From: Acanthochlamys bracteata | Taxonomy: Eukaryota; Streptophyta; Magnoliopsida; Pandanales; Velloziaceae | Length of the DNA: 64,000 nucleotides | Reading direction: 5' to 3' | NCBI GenBank assembly: GCA_019914995.1 | Contig: CM034138.1 | Coordinates: 2,852,001 to 2,916,000, forward strand | Shown: piece by piece, positions 34,327 to 46,168 of the stretch | Layout of the letters: each line of letters opens with the position of its first letter | Position numbering within the stretch: position 1 is the stretch's first letter | Notes under the pieces: generated by a model | What the model saw: only the letters and a program-made list of their open reading frames with translations | What the model was told of the DNA's origin: nothing | The model's database searches: none | Position numbers and translations under genes: made by a program

Positions 34327-37300
34327 ATGGAAGCTTCACTGATGATGCCTTTCTCGCCGGGTTTCTCTCAGGAATTGGAAACAGCGGCGGCGTACTACCT
34401 GCCGACACTGCCGGAAGATGATGTCATCTCTGTTTTCGCTGACCTTTTCGCCGGCGATACATCTCCCTTGGTAAGTTAGTACTCTTGTGGTTTTGCTTCT
34501 TCAAGTTTTGAGAGTTCAACACTCAAAAAGATAATCTATTCACCTCATTTAGTTAATGGAATTTAACTCTGTCAAAGTTTTGTTTTGGAGAGTTCGTTTT
34601 TGAAAAGATAATGGAAGACGAAATCCTCATCACAAGATTTTGATTTCCTCAAAAAGACAAGATTTTGATTTCCTCCAAAGAGATTTTGAATTTCGCTGAT
34701 ATATTTCTGCAACAACCAGTGAATGCTCTCTCTCTCTCCCTCTTCCTTCTTTTTTTCTTTTTGGGATAAAATATCCAACGGGTCTCTGTTGATTTTTTCT
34801 ACTGACTACAAAACGGGTTGAGAATATTCTCCTTTTTTCCAAAAAAAAAAAAAGGTTTCAATGTTTGTTGTAGTCATTTTCTAATCTAGTAATATAAATT
34901 ACACTTCTTGAAGAAAAAAGAACAAAAATTTCTGCAGAGTCTATTTGTTGCTTAGATCATTTAGTATGATATAGTGTTTTTTCTGGAAAAAGATTTTTTT
35001 GATCAGTGAAAACCTTGTGTCATGTTCTATTGTTGTTGGAGACAACAGGACAAGAAACCATTATCGTTCATCACCAACTTGAATTATTGGGCTACTGTGC
35101 TTTTACATTTGCCCCTTATGCGGCACTAGCTTTCACTGATTCTTTAGCTCGAAAAACACAAAAAAATGCTTCATACGGATTGCTGGAAGAGCATATGGCA
35201 AGTGCTCACCAGTGATTGATGAACGAAAATTTATGAAAAGTCATTGAGGAGTTTTAATTACGTCTCCTTTTATCTTTTGTTTTTTTAACTTAAAAGGTTT
35301 TTTCTATTTCTGGAAAGGTTGCTGAACTCACACAAAGAACAAATGGTGGTTTTTGTTATTTTGTTAAGATGAAAATTTGTTAGGACCAAAACTTGGTAGT
35401 TGTTACTAGATAGTAAATACTCATGGATTATTTAGAGTTATGAGCATACTAATCTTGTATTGAATCAGTGCATGAAATGGTGTATGAGAAACGGGATCTG
35501 CTTCTGCTGGTTCCAAGAGCTTGTGATAACTTGGAGCCTATTTAGTAACTTACTGGTCTACTTTGTACTGCAGGGCAACTTGATGCGTACTTCCAGCAGC
35601 ATATCAGATTATGATCTTGGAGAAGATCTGTTTAAAGCTCCAGAACCAATCATGGAGGAAATGTTGCCTACAGTGGATGCTGTTGCAGCTGCTTTTTCAT
35701 TGATATCTGGCGCTGATGATGTCACTGCTGCAGAAACAATGAACGCGATGGAGATCGAATCAACTCCAAGCGAAATTTTAGTGAGTGAAGTTTTCAGTGA
35801 CTGCAAGAATGAACTTCTAGCAAAGTGTGGTATTGAAGAATCGGATTCTGGTCTTCTAGAAGTAAAGGTTCCGTCCGTATCGAAAGATGATGAACCAGCT
35901 GCTAAAACAGTTAAGCTTTCTCCAGAGGCTCCAATTCAAAAGAGTGTTAGTGTTGGATGTCTAAGCTCCATGAACTGGATGAATGGTTCAACCATGAAAC
36001 CGAGCTTCCTAGATTTTCAGGGAGTTGTATTTGAAGAGGCGTTTGGGATGAAGAGAGCATACAGCGAAGGAGATATCAAGGCAAGAATACTTTCTTTAGC
36101 CTTCGGGTTGCATTTGAGTTCTCAAATCTTTTCAGCTGTACATAAATCTCATCCTATAGTAAGGTCTCATTTAAGTCTTGAATTGTCATCAAAACTTGGC
36201 TTCTTGAACCTATTCTCCTTCTAAAGCATAGTGAAATAGTATTTCTTTGTTGAATATGAAGCATATGTTAAAAGGAAAAAAAAAGAAACAAGGTAAGTTA
36301 CAAAGCTAGACTTGAAAAGCCTCAGAATGAATATTTTCATATGTATTTCGGGGGAGTAACGGAGTTATTGATCATCTTTGTTGGCAGACTCTCAGGAATA
36401 GCAGCTCAAGCCTTAGCAGCGAAAGCATGATCCAAGCCTCCTTTGAACAACAGCTAGCCATCAGCGACTATAAATCTGAAGAACGAAGGGAGAAGCTTTC
36501 TAGGTATAGGAAGAAGAAGACTACAAGAAACTTCGGCAGGAAAATCAAGGTAAACACAGTTGCTGCTGTCTTGAGTCTTGACCCAGATTTATTACATTTT
36601 TCAAATTAATAGCAAGTGCTGCAACTAACGTTTACCAATTGCTTATTTAGATTACTTTCACAGGCAATATTAGTAATTTGCAATCATTATATCTCTGGGA
36701 AACAAGCTAATTATGTCAGAGACAATTCATTTAGCTACAGACAACATGGCCATATTTTCTTAGAGCTAAGAGGGTAGTGTTTGCCAGTTGTATTAGTCAA
36801 ATGTCTGCTTGTCTTAACTGCCTCTACCTTGTCAAACTTGTCAATCTTATTACAGCAAGAGCCTTCCTTTTCTAAATTGATGGCATCATTTTAATACAAA
36901 CAACCACTAGGATGGTAGTGTTGATGCTTTACAGATCATTGTGTGAGGTCCTATAGATAAAAACTCCAAAATATGAGGTACTAGCCACCCAGAAACACTA
37001 TGAAGCTGGAATGAAATATACTTCCAAATATGAGAAATAGTGACAATACCAAAATTACGTGAAGTGCTAAGTGTATGTGGTCGTCTGCTGGAACGAAAAG
37101 CCAAATACTTCTATTGGGAAAGAAATCCAAATAATAGCACATTTTCTTTCCTGGTTCATGGTCCTATTATTATTTTCTCTATTTACTGGTTCACTTGGTT
37201 CTGTAGCTTTATTATGTACTTGGTAGGCTCCAATTGTAAACTAAGGAAAGGATAGATGTTGTGTGAAAACATGTATTTTCCGATAGACGTACTTTTTTAT

Positions 37301-38789
37301 TGTCCAAAAAGATCACTCAGGTAGGTCGGTAGGTGAAGGTAATAAACTCACATCTACCCAACTGTTATGTTGTGGCAGGTATTGCTGTATAGTGTATACC
37401 CTGATGTACAATAAGTGTCTATATGCACTTGCAATGCAGTGAGTCCTAACCGTTTGATGTGTTTTCACTTGACCTTACTGGTTGCCGTGTTACTGAGCAT
37501 ACTTGTTTGTGCATTTTCTACATTGCATACATAAAGGACCGATCGTAATCACCCTATTACACCTGATCTGGTCTTCTTAATGTTGATTTGATTTTTATAG
37601 TATATATGAAGATGCACATAAGTACAGGTCACTCTTACTATGAAACTAAATGTTTTCTGACTGAAGGAAGATGACAAAACATATTAACAGCATCATGGCA
37701 ATATGTTGACAAATAGAAAGAGATCAATCATAATCATAATTGACGGGACTTTACCTTTCATCTCGAATCTTTAAAGTCTTTCTTAAGGTTGTTTATATCT
37801 TCTTATTTAAGGTGTGCTCGTGAGTCAGCATGGGGCAGGGCATGCGACATTTTTGAACTACATGACTGCCTTTTGTAAGCATGCTCCACCGTGTTCCAGT
37901 GTTGCAGGAAGGTAACTCTTGGGTATTGCAAATGTTTGAGATACTAATTCTAGTTTGACTTATATCGTACATCAAGTAATGCGGCAGTCAATTTCTTTTT
38001 CTTTTGGATGGCAATGTCATCCTTCTAACGGAAGTGGAATTGTGCATTCAAAGAGAACTTTGTGCATTATCTCTTCATTATTTGCATTAGGAAAATGTTT
38101 TCAGGTTTTGCATTTGATTGCATCATGGAGTTGGCATTCTTTATTCTGCATAATTGAATATGCGGTTTAGGAGCTAACATACCTGAGAGAAAGGAAAGCA
38201 TAGATTTTGTCGTTGAAATTTATAATTTAATTAGTATAACAAGCTCTCGTTGGTTTAAGATTTTGGATCAACTGATTTTTCCCTAACGGTTAAGAGCCAC
38301 AGGTCGGAAGGTTATGGATCGAGCCATGCCCACCTTGGTCTTTAAAATTAATTTTCACACTGAAGAAAGATATCCGTGTGTGTCCATGCATGCTCTTGGA
38401 TGAACTAGTCTGTTCAATACTTGTTTCAAATCTCTAAGCAATTTGAGTTCTGCCTGTTGTGATTCGCATGCCATCTCTCCTCTGCAGAACTCTTGTCCAG
38501 CAGAATAGTGCAAAATTTGAAGAGGAACTTCTTTTAACTACTACCTTTTTAAATGTCTATGGTCGAGTTGGCGTGGTCTTTGTTATATGAGATCTCTTAA
38601 AGAAGAGAAGCTATTGTTGCATCTATATATCAAGCTATGCAGTGCAATGAAAATTTCTTTGTTTACTGATACATTGCTCCTCGAACTTTTTTGCAGTATG
38701 CATGCAGGAAGGCATTAGCAGACAGCCAACCACGATTTCGTGGAAGGTTTGCAAAGACCGAGGAATGTGATGCTCCGAAGCCGCATTAG
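34327..38789 (+). CDS. CCT-motif family protein (transcriptional regulator)
   Basis: Four exons, 34327-34470, 35574-36080, 36388-36549 and 38697-38789 (TAG 38787-38789), give 301 aa. The only recognised domain is a C-terminal CCT motif at about 250-292, split by the last intron: REKLSRYRKKKTTRNFGRKI, then YACRKALADSQPRFRGRFAK. This basic motif, shared with CONSTANS, TOC1 and CMF proteins, supports nuclear import and NF-Y-type DNA complexes. There is no B-box and no receiver domain, so it is a CMF-type protein rather than CO or PRR. An acidic N-terminal half and an FGMKRAYSEGDIK block match a subgroup of Arabidopsis CCT-motif proteins. Intron 2 has a GC donor (AAG|GCAAGA at 36081-36082) instead of GT. 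The third intron is about 2.1 kb. The targets are unknown. Confidence 0.9.
34632..34675. repeat. Short tandem duplication in CCT-gene intron 1
   Basis: The 19-bp word ACAAGATTTTGATTTCCTC occurs at 34632-34650 and again at 34657-34675, a 25-bp period. Confidence 0.8.
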
Positions 38790-39615
38790 TTTTCCACTCA
38801 GTACATCCAGAAAAAATCAGTGGATGTTCGTCACAGCATGGAGCTCCCCTCTTCTGCAAGGATGCGGCGCCCAAAGATGGCAACAGAGATCTCAGGGATC
38901 TGGAACCAGCAAATGCGCGAAGCATTCGGTCCTCTGCTCACTCACTGGAGAAAATCTTCTGTCAATGACTTTGTCAGTTAGTAATAACTGATTTATGTGG
39001 AAAGTAATATATGTTGTAGCATTGTAAATGTCTTCAATAAGATGAAAGAGCTGCAGCAGTGTATCATGTCGCATGTAATTAAGTTAATTTGTATGTGTTT
39101 TCCAATGTATCCCAATGTTTTCATGTTTTCTGTTCATCGCACAGCTCTACCTCTGCGCAATATGGTAAATGATTAGGTTGATGCATTGCATTCATAGGTT
39201 CTGCTGTCCTAAATTCATCCACAATTCTTACCCTATATGATGAGAAGAGTATGAAAATAGCACAACATTTCAAATAAGAACATACATTTTGGAAGAAAAA
39301 ACTCAATTTCGAGTGACTTTCGATAATGAATTTTTATTTTTTTATAATAATTTATGTTTTTTCATTTAAAAAGAACACACCATGGAAGCATGCTCACCAT
39401 GAAACAGATCAGAATGTGATGTGAATGTTCTACAAATTGAAGATGATACCTTATTGATTAAGTAATGCACTAACTATCGATCGAAGAAAGGCATTATTGC
39501 ACTATGATCCCTCTAAAGCAGAAAACCTTATTGGCGGCTGTCTTCCATAACTAAGAAAAAGGTGCAAATTCTGCAACCTTTGATTACTAAAACAATAGGT
39601 TCCTATGTGAATTGA
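38790..39615. other. Convergent 3' UTRs of CCT and NDPK genes
   Basis: About 0.8 kb of non-coding DNA between two converging genes. The plus-strand 3' UTR has an AATAAG-type signal near 39040. An A/T-rich stretch lies at about 39325-39370. No gene is recognised. Confidence 0.65.
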
Positions 39616-42241
39616 TTAGTTGACACCATACACCCATTTTTCAGCACTGGCGGTGTAGGAGAGTAGCTCATGAGGCTGGAACCACAGGCTGATTTCATCT
39701 TTAGCAGTTTCAGGACCATCACTTCCATGAATTATGTTTCTGCAAAGTAAAAGTAGACCCTCGAAAATTAATTATCCTCAATAAATATCATAGAAAACTA
39801 GGTGTAAAGACTAGAAAAAAGGGATCATAAATCATGAGAAGCATGGTTTTCTATCCTTTGAGTAATTGAAAAAGCTAGAAGACACCATCTTCGTATCCCT
39901 CAGCAACTAAAGAAATTATGCTTGTTATTACCGGATGTGAATGAAATAACCTTACTGCTTTTAGTTCCTTATTTGGTTTATTATGCAAATTGCTGAGATG
40001 TGCATGCATTTATTTATTTGTTGTGAGGTAAGCAAAAGAAAACTAGTAAACATAATCTAGCTACAAAGGATGCAAAAGATAAATACATTAGTTTTAGTTC
40101 CTTATTTGGTCTATTATGCAATTGCTGAGATGTGCATTTATTTATTTATTGATGATAATCTTTTCACGTTTCTGAAGAAAGGAACAGAAAGATTACCTTC
40201 CTACCACGACGGCGAGATCACCTCTAATGGTCCCAGGTTCAGATTTTTGTGGATCAGTTGCACCAATAAGTTTGCGACCATACTTAATAACACCATCGCC
40301 TTCCCAGACCTAGAAAACATTAAGAAAGCATGAATGGAGTTACACTTGAAGAATTAGAATGATAATAGGAAGAAAAGGTTCATTTTCTTACCATGGCTAA
40401 GACGGGACCTGAGCTAAGAAAATCGCATAGGCCATTGAAGAAAGGTCTTTCCTTGAGATCATGATAGTGTTTCTGAGCAAAATCTTTTGAAGGAACTACC
40501 AACTTGATGGCTACCAGTTTAAAACCTTTGCGCTCAAAACGATTTATGATCTCTGCAATCTGAATCGCAGATAAAAACAAGGCATTATTAAGAGAAATAG
40601 ATACTATCCTCACTCACCAATGAAAAGAAAAACTTCCTAGAAATCAATAATTCAAACAAACTAAAGCAAAAGAGATCAATTACAGTATACGAAAATCCAA
40701 ACACGAGAATTGAAAAAGAAGACATAAAAAGGGTTGCTTACAAGAGGCTAATGGAATAAAGAGAACTTCGATAGAGTCAGTAGACTTGCATTACACTGCA
40801 TGTAGATTGGTATAACTTAAGTTTATGTTAAACAACGTGGCAATTTTATGGACCATTTTTAATTGATTTAGTGAAGCAAATTTACGGTCAAACATTGAAA
40901 CCATTTTATTAAGCAAAAATGTTGTACAGTCAGCAACTGCAAGAGTAGACTAGTATCTGCTCCAGAATCAGCTCTCCTAGCCAAAAGAGAAAGGTCAATC
41001 GAATAAGTTGTACATCTCTCAGTTGCTTACTCATCCTTTAAGATAAAAAAGGGTCCACTTGTTTAAGTCAGATTTAAAGAAAACAAAGATAATTATTTAT
41101 CGAAAGAACCTTGCAAAATAAATCAAAGCTTCCGGATTAAAAAGAACTTGATAAGCACGGATTATCAGTTTAACCTACGCAAGAGTTAAACATTGAACTT
41201 ACCAAGCCTCTCTGAACACCATCAGGTTTAATAGCAATAAATGTGCGTTCTAGCTGAAAAGCACCAAAGAACCACCCCGTTAAATATTAGCGTAGAAATA
41301 GATAGATACATCGTTTTACAGGAAGCATCCTTCTCATATAGTGACCTACCTCTGCAGCATAGACCACCTGATTTTGAATCATGCACGCTGAAATATGTAA
41401 GCAAAAACATTAGTATTAACCATCCTCCAATGGGCACCAACTTTGGCTTTTAGCAAATAGGGAGTAAATATGAAACTAGCACCAACCTGCAGCAGGAAGA
41501 AGAACAGCTCCAGAGATCCATCCATTTAATGAGCTCTTGGAACCAATTCTCTTGCCCAATGAGCAGATATTTGGCACCTTTCCTCTGAATGTGGTTGCTG
41601 TGGCTGCTGCAACAGCTCTTCCTTCTACATATATAAATAGTTTCTCTTATCTTTCAAATTGACATCCGCAAAATATTTATTTATTTACTTTTATTGCTAC
41701 AAACAAACATAAGAATAAAAAACCCTGTTGCCAGAGTTCATGAACTTAACATTGATATGTAATCTTCTAATTTGGAAAAAGGCATATAAGACAATCTACA
41801 AACCAACTGAAGCCTCAAGAATGTACGAAAAACATGAACCTGGTTGTGTTATTAACCTATAGATAATTAGTCAAAAACCGGAAGGAAAATTGCAAAATAT
41901 TTGGACGAGTGTAACTAAGCAAGGTTCTCTCCAACGAAAACATCTTTATAATAGATTTAGAGTCACTCTAGTTATCAAACTGCTCTGTTATTATGAACTG
42001 TTCGAGATCAAAGTCTCCCTCCAAAACAGAATCATTAGAGTGACATGAAATCTACACACAAGTCATAGAATGTAATTAGAACTGATCAAATTCCACCTCT
42101 GAGAATTAACTCAAAAAATCACAAAAAAACCCCCGCAAAATCAAACAGAAAACACCACTAAATCTCACCGTAAAGAACCGGAGAACTACTGAAGAAATTC
42201 TTCGCAGCACGTGAGGCTGATCTTACAAATTGAGTTTTCAT
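39616..42241 (-). CDS. Nucleoside diphosphate kinase, organellar (NDPK3/4 type)
   Basis: Seven exons on the minus strand: 42241-42169, 41624-41487, 41387-41350, 41253-41203, 40559-40392, 40309-40197, 39739-39616 (TAA 39616-39618). All phases join to 234 aa; Arabidopsis NDPK3 is about 238. The first 80 or so residues, rich in Ser, Arg and Ala with few acidic residues, look like an organellar transit peptide. The NDPK core runs from [16 protein letters not shown] to WVYGVN. The catalytic histidine is H198 in NIIHGSDG. The enzyme moves the gamma phosphate from ATP to other nucleoside diphosphates through a phospho-histidine. Members of this class are known in the mitochondrial intermembrane space and the thylakoid lumen; sequence alone does not decide. 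An ACGTGGC box lies about 290 bp upstream (42534-42540). Confidence 0.96.
39959..40143. repeat. Local duplication inside NDPK intron
   Basis: A segment starting TTTTAGTTCCTTATTTGGT at 39959 is repeated at 40092, 133 bp later. About 50 bp (through CTGAGATGTGCAT and a following TTTATTTATT run) match nearly exactly. Both lie in the last NDPK intron. Confidence 0.8.
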
Positions 42242-43123
42242 CTTCGATTAGGCCGAACAGAAAACACAGAAAAAATCTTCAAATCGAGAGAGTGAAAAAG
42301 AAAAACGGCTGCTTTGCTTTGTGGTATAAACAATTTGGTATTTAGTAGCTAAGGGTAAACAATAAGTCCGAATATGCCCCTGTGAGGTTCTTCGAATTGC
42401 GAATTTAGAGGAAATAAATAAGAAATGACAAGGGTATACTAGTCACGTAGCAAAGTTTTTAACGTTTAGGATTATTCTCCCGGGTTTTAGGATTCGGTTC
42501 GTTGCCATTATCGCGAGGAAAGGATCGGGTGCTACGTGGCGTACAAAATAGAGGAAGGAATTGGAACGGCCCCATTAGTTTGTTGGGTGTTAGGCTTATC
42601 GAATTTTGATTATAGTAGGCCCATTTACTTTCTGCGGCCTATTTAGATCCCACTCACGAAAATGTTTCTCACTTGAAGTAGACCACAGGTAGAAACTAAC
42701 AATTTGCAAGAACACGTCTTTTTTATTTTAATTTTTTATTTTACGTTTCATAATAAAAAATTTTAATTATTTATAAATTTTTAAAATTTTAAAATACTAA
42801 AGATTTATTATTTATTATTACTATTTTAAAAAATAAAATATATATTTAAAATTTTTTAAGTTTTCAAAAAATTCTTTTGATAAAGACTTTCAAGCATCCC
42901 TGGTGTCGTTGTAAGAAAAACCCATGTATGATTTATTACATTGGAGAGTTGTATAATCACAGGAAAACTGCTTCAGCTTCTTTGTGCTTTCCGTTATCAA
43001 TCAATCAAACACAACATGCGCGAAGCTGAAACTAAGAAGTAGAACAGCACTCTGTGTACCAAATTTTATTTCGTTTCTATTACAATCTGCACAGACCTGC
43101 GCTACGACTTTACAAGTTAAAGC
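42242..43123. other. Intergenic region between NDPK and PH-domain genes
   Basis: Contains the NDPK leader and promoter (42242 to about 42660), an AT-rich element-like block at about 42705-42905 (ends ACACGTCTTTT and, inverted, GGATGCTTGAAAGTCTTTA), and the PH-gene 3' UTR. No gene is recognised. Confidence 0.6.
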
Positions 43124-46100
43124 TCAATCTAATTTGCAGTCGGCTCGGATAGCTGCCAACCATGAATCCACCTGGAAAGCCAAGAATAACAAACACGTTA
43201 AACACATCTAAAACCACATTAGCTTGAAAAAATAAAAATAAGGTTGAGTTCCACCTAGTAAACAGCGTGATAAATATTAGTGGCTCCATAACAACAAGAG
43301 AAGGCATGGTGCTAAACAGGGTTTGCTCATTCATTACATAGTTCTAAAAGGTTAACGACTTCAGTAGTATATCTGAAATTTCTAAACACATATGGCAAAG
43401 ACCGGTGCATTACTTGGATATGCAAAAATTCATGGGAGCTGCATTGAAGTACATTGTAGGAAGAACATGAGATTTTGTTTATAATAGCTATATACATTAT
43501 ACAGAGTACTAATCAGGACACGAAAATATACTAGCGAGGGAAATGGAATAGTCAAGTCCTGCTTCAGAAGAACTACATCATTGCGACGTTGAAGCGCTGT
43601 GACACAAAAATAAGCACAAAACAGGACGCTGAGCCATTTTAAATCAATCTCAGATATGCCCAGCAGGTTGAGCATGAACAAGGTGGAAATGCACATTCAT
43701 AGGACATCTAAAGGCAGTGGTTGAGCATGAACCATGTACATACAAGTAATAATATGTACCATACTATCCAATTCTTCATGCTGTATTGATCTAACAGTAG
43801 GGTTCTAGAGGAGAAAATTGAAGTAGTTGAGCACATCTAAAGGCAGTGGTAATGTAGAAGTCTGGCACCAAAAGGTTCACTGGAAGTTATTTACCAGATT
43901 CAGAGATCAGCAGCTAACTATCGATAAACTTATAAGTGAAGTCCGAGGTAATAGATTGAAGATTGAAGATGGTGAGTATTGATAGATACCAACAAAGTTG
44001 TATTGCTTAAATGCCAAATGACACTGACGACAGGGAAATTTATAAAAGAGAAAGCAAACGTGCAAGGATCAAGAGTTAAGGATTTTCTTGCGCTAAATAT
44101 ACCTGTATCTTGGATCGACTTGAACATTCAAATCGAAGGCCATGACAAGTCATTATATAAAATGCATATCTTCTCTCTTGATCTTCTTTGACAAAGCTTG
44201 GTAGAAACCCAACTTCAACTACATCTGACAATAGAGTGGTGTCCTGAGGACTCAAATCTGCATTTGTTATAGATAACTCTGAGTCTCTGATAACTCAAAT
44301 CCCCTATAATGCCAGTTCACATATCCAAATTACATTAAATCTTCAAAAGAATCCAGTAGTATTGACTATCACTGTTTAAACATGTCAAAGAATAGTGGAG
44401 ACAAAAACGCGGTGATTTAATGAACTATATTGCAGGCTAATTTCTCTGTAAACTATATTTCTGGATTTTAGTCTTAGAACATCAAACGAGATATGTATTC
44501 CTAAAAGACAACACACTTCCTAAACCCAAAACATGTTTAAAAAATACTTCCAACATAGAAACAGGATGAACTGCTACACCCAGAAATACAACAAAGTCTG
44601 GAATTTACTCATGATAGAAACTGCATCAACTTAAGATAACAAGTTCTTCAGATTGTACTATCTCAATGTAAACAACCTCTGAACATACTTGCTCCTCCGT
44701 TAGTCGGCCCATGATTTTAGTTCCCAATGTGAGCATATGCTTGAATGAATTTTCAACAGCAATGCTGCCTATTAGTTAGCAGATAAGCAGATAAGCTGAT
44801 TGCTAATAGGGAATAAAGACGAAGGTGCGTCATTCCAACTGCTTGGCAAAGTATTGACTAATTTTCTTGCTAACCTTTTGTAGCATAAATTGTTTCTAAG
44901 AAGAAATGACAATGTGCCTTTGACACAAAATCAGCAGTCTAGCAAACTCTAGTAAAACTCTTAAGCATGAAGGCTTATATACTTCTCGAAAAGCTATCCC
45001 ATGAAATTTTAGTCTAAACATCATTCAGCAGTGTTTGAAAAACTTAAATCAATACCTGTAGACTTGAGATAGTAGAAGATGGATGATCCATTAAGCACTA
45101 CAAAGCGTGGGAGCCAATCATCAACATCTGCATCGTCCAATATTGGTGGTTCCCCAGGAAGTTCAGTCCATCTCTGAAGAAAGAATTACAAATTAACTAT
45201 TGCACTACCTAAAATCATCAGACAATAAGAAATGCTATGCAAGTACATAGATAAATGGATATTACGGTTCTAATATATAGATAGCCAGAAACACGGGCAG
45301 ACCTCAGAAGCTCATCTATGTGTTCCAACCTAAATAAGACAATAGAAGTATCAGTAACTTAAGTATGGAAAGACCCGAGATAAGCTTAATAGCCACCAAA
45401 CAATGGGAGATCATCTATCCTTTTCAGCAGTTCGAACTGAGAGGTGATAAGTATAATATGTACTTGGGGTGGCTTGTTTTACACAGAAAATATTTATAAT
45501 TCTAAGGGATATCTATATAAAAGTATAACATCAAGAAACATTACAGAAATTGCAAAAATATTGTTCTTAGTTTCATATCATAAAGCAAAAAAAATCTAAA
45601 CATAGCAGATACGAACACAGAAGAAAAGCATAGGTGCATAACTACTAAGATTACATTCTTGCTTATAAAGTAAAGGTTATAGGAACTTACTGGGCTCGTA
45701 AATGAGCTTCAATTTCGTCAGCATCAGCGATTTCTGACCGAAGAGACTCTACTTCTGCCTTTGACAACACAATCTGCTAGACCAAAGCAGCCATATGAAA
45801 TGTCATTTTAAAAACTAGCATCAAACTGAACATAAACACATGATAAACAACTTTAGGTGACCTTACTATCATCCCCACCATTGCTAAATGCCCAAGGCAA
45901 GCGCCGTAAGCTAAGAAGTTTCAACATTGTTCCTGCAACTGTCAGCTGTCTATTTTGCTGAGAACTGCTATACTGTCTGTAGCAAAATGAAAGTTCTACG
46001 ATGTATTCAGTAAGCAAGGATAGAATAGATAAAATGCACTCAGGCACCAACCTAATACCTCTCTGAATAATCACTCCTTTGATTTCTTGGATGTGTACAT

Positions 46101-46168
46101 CCATCTGATGACTTCTCAACCTGAAAGTAGTCTGGATAAACATCTACTTTTCCAGAAATATCGTCCAT
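43124..46168 (-). CDS. Pleckstrin homology (PH) domain protein
   Basis: Seven coding exons on the minus strand: 46168-46059, 45976-45862, 45773-45691, 45329-45266, 45173-45056, 44257-44103, 43171-43124 (TGA 43124-43126). All phases join to 230 aa. Residues 1-75 are polar with no recognised domain. Residues 76-118 (KAEVESLRSEIADADEIEAH region) form a probable short coiled coil. A PH domain follows from about 118 to 228, with the characteristic WLPRFVVLNGSSIFYYL strand pair and a closing helix around VDSWLAAIRADCK containing the conserved Trp. PH domains bind phosphoinositides or proteins at membranes; the ligand of this one is unknown. An AG acceptor (GACAGCAG) just before the ATG implies an intron in the 5' UTR, with the first leader exon probably ending near 48141. 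The gene sits directly upstream of NDPK on the same strand. Confidence 0.9.
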
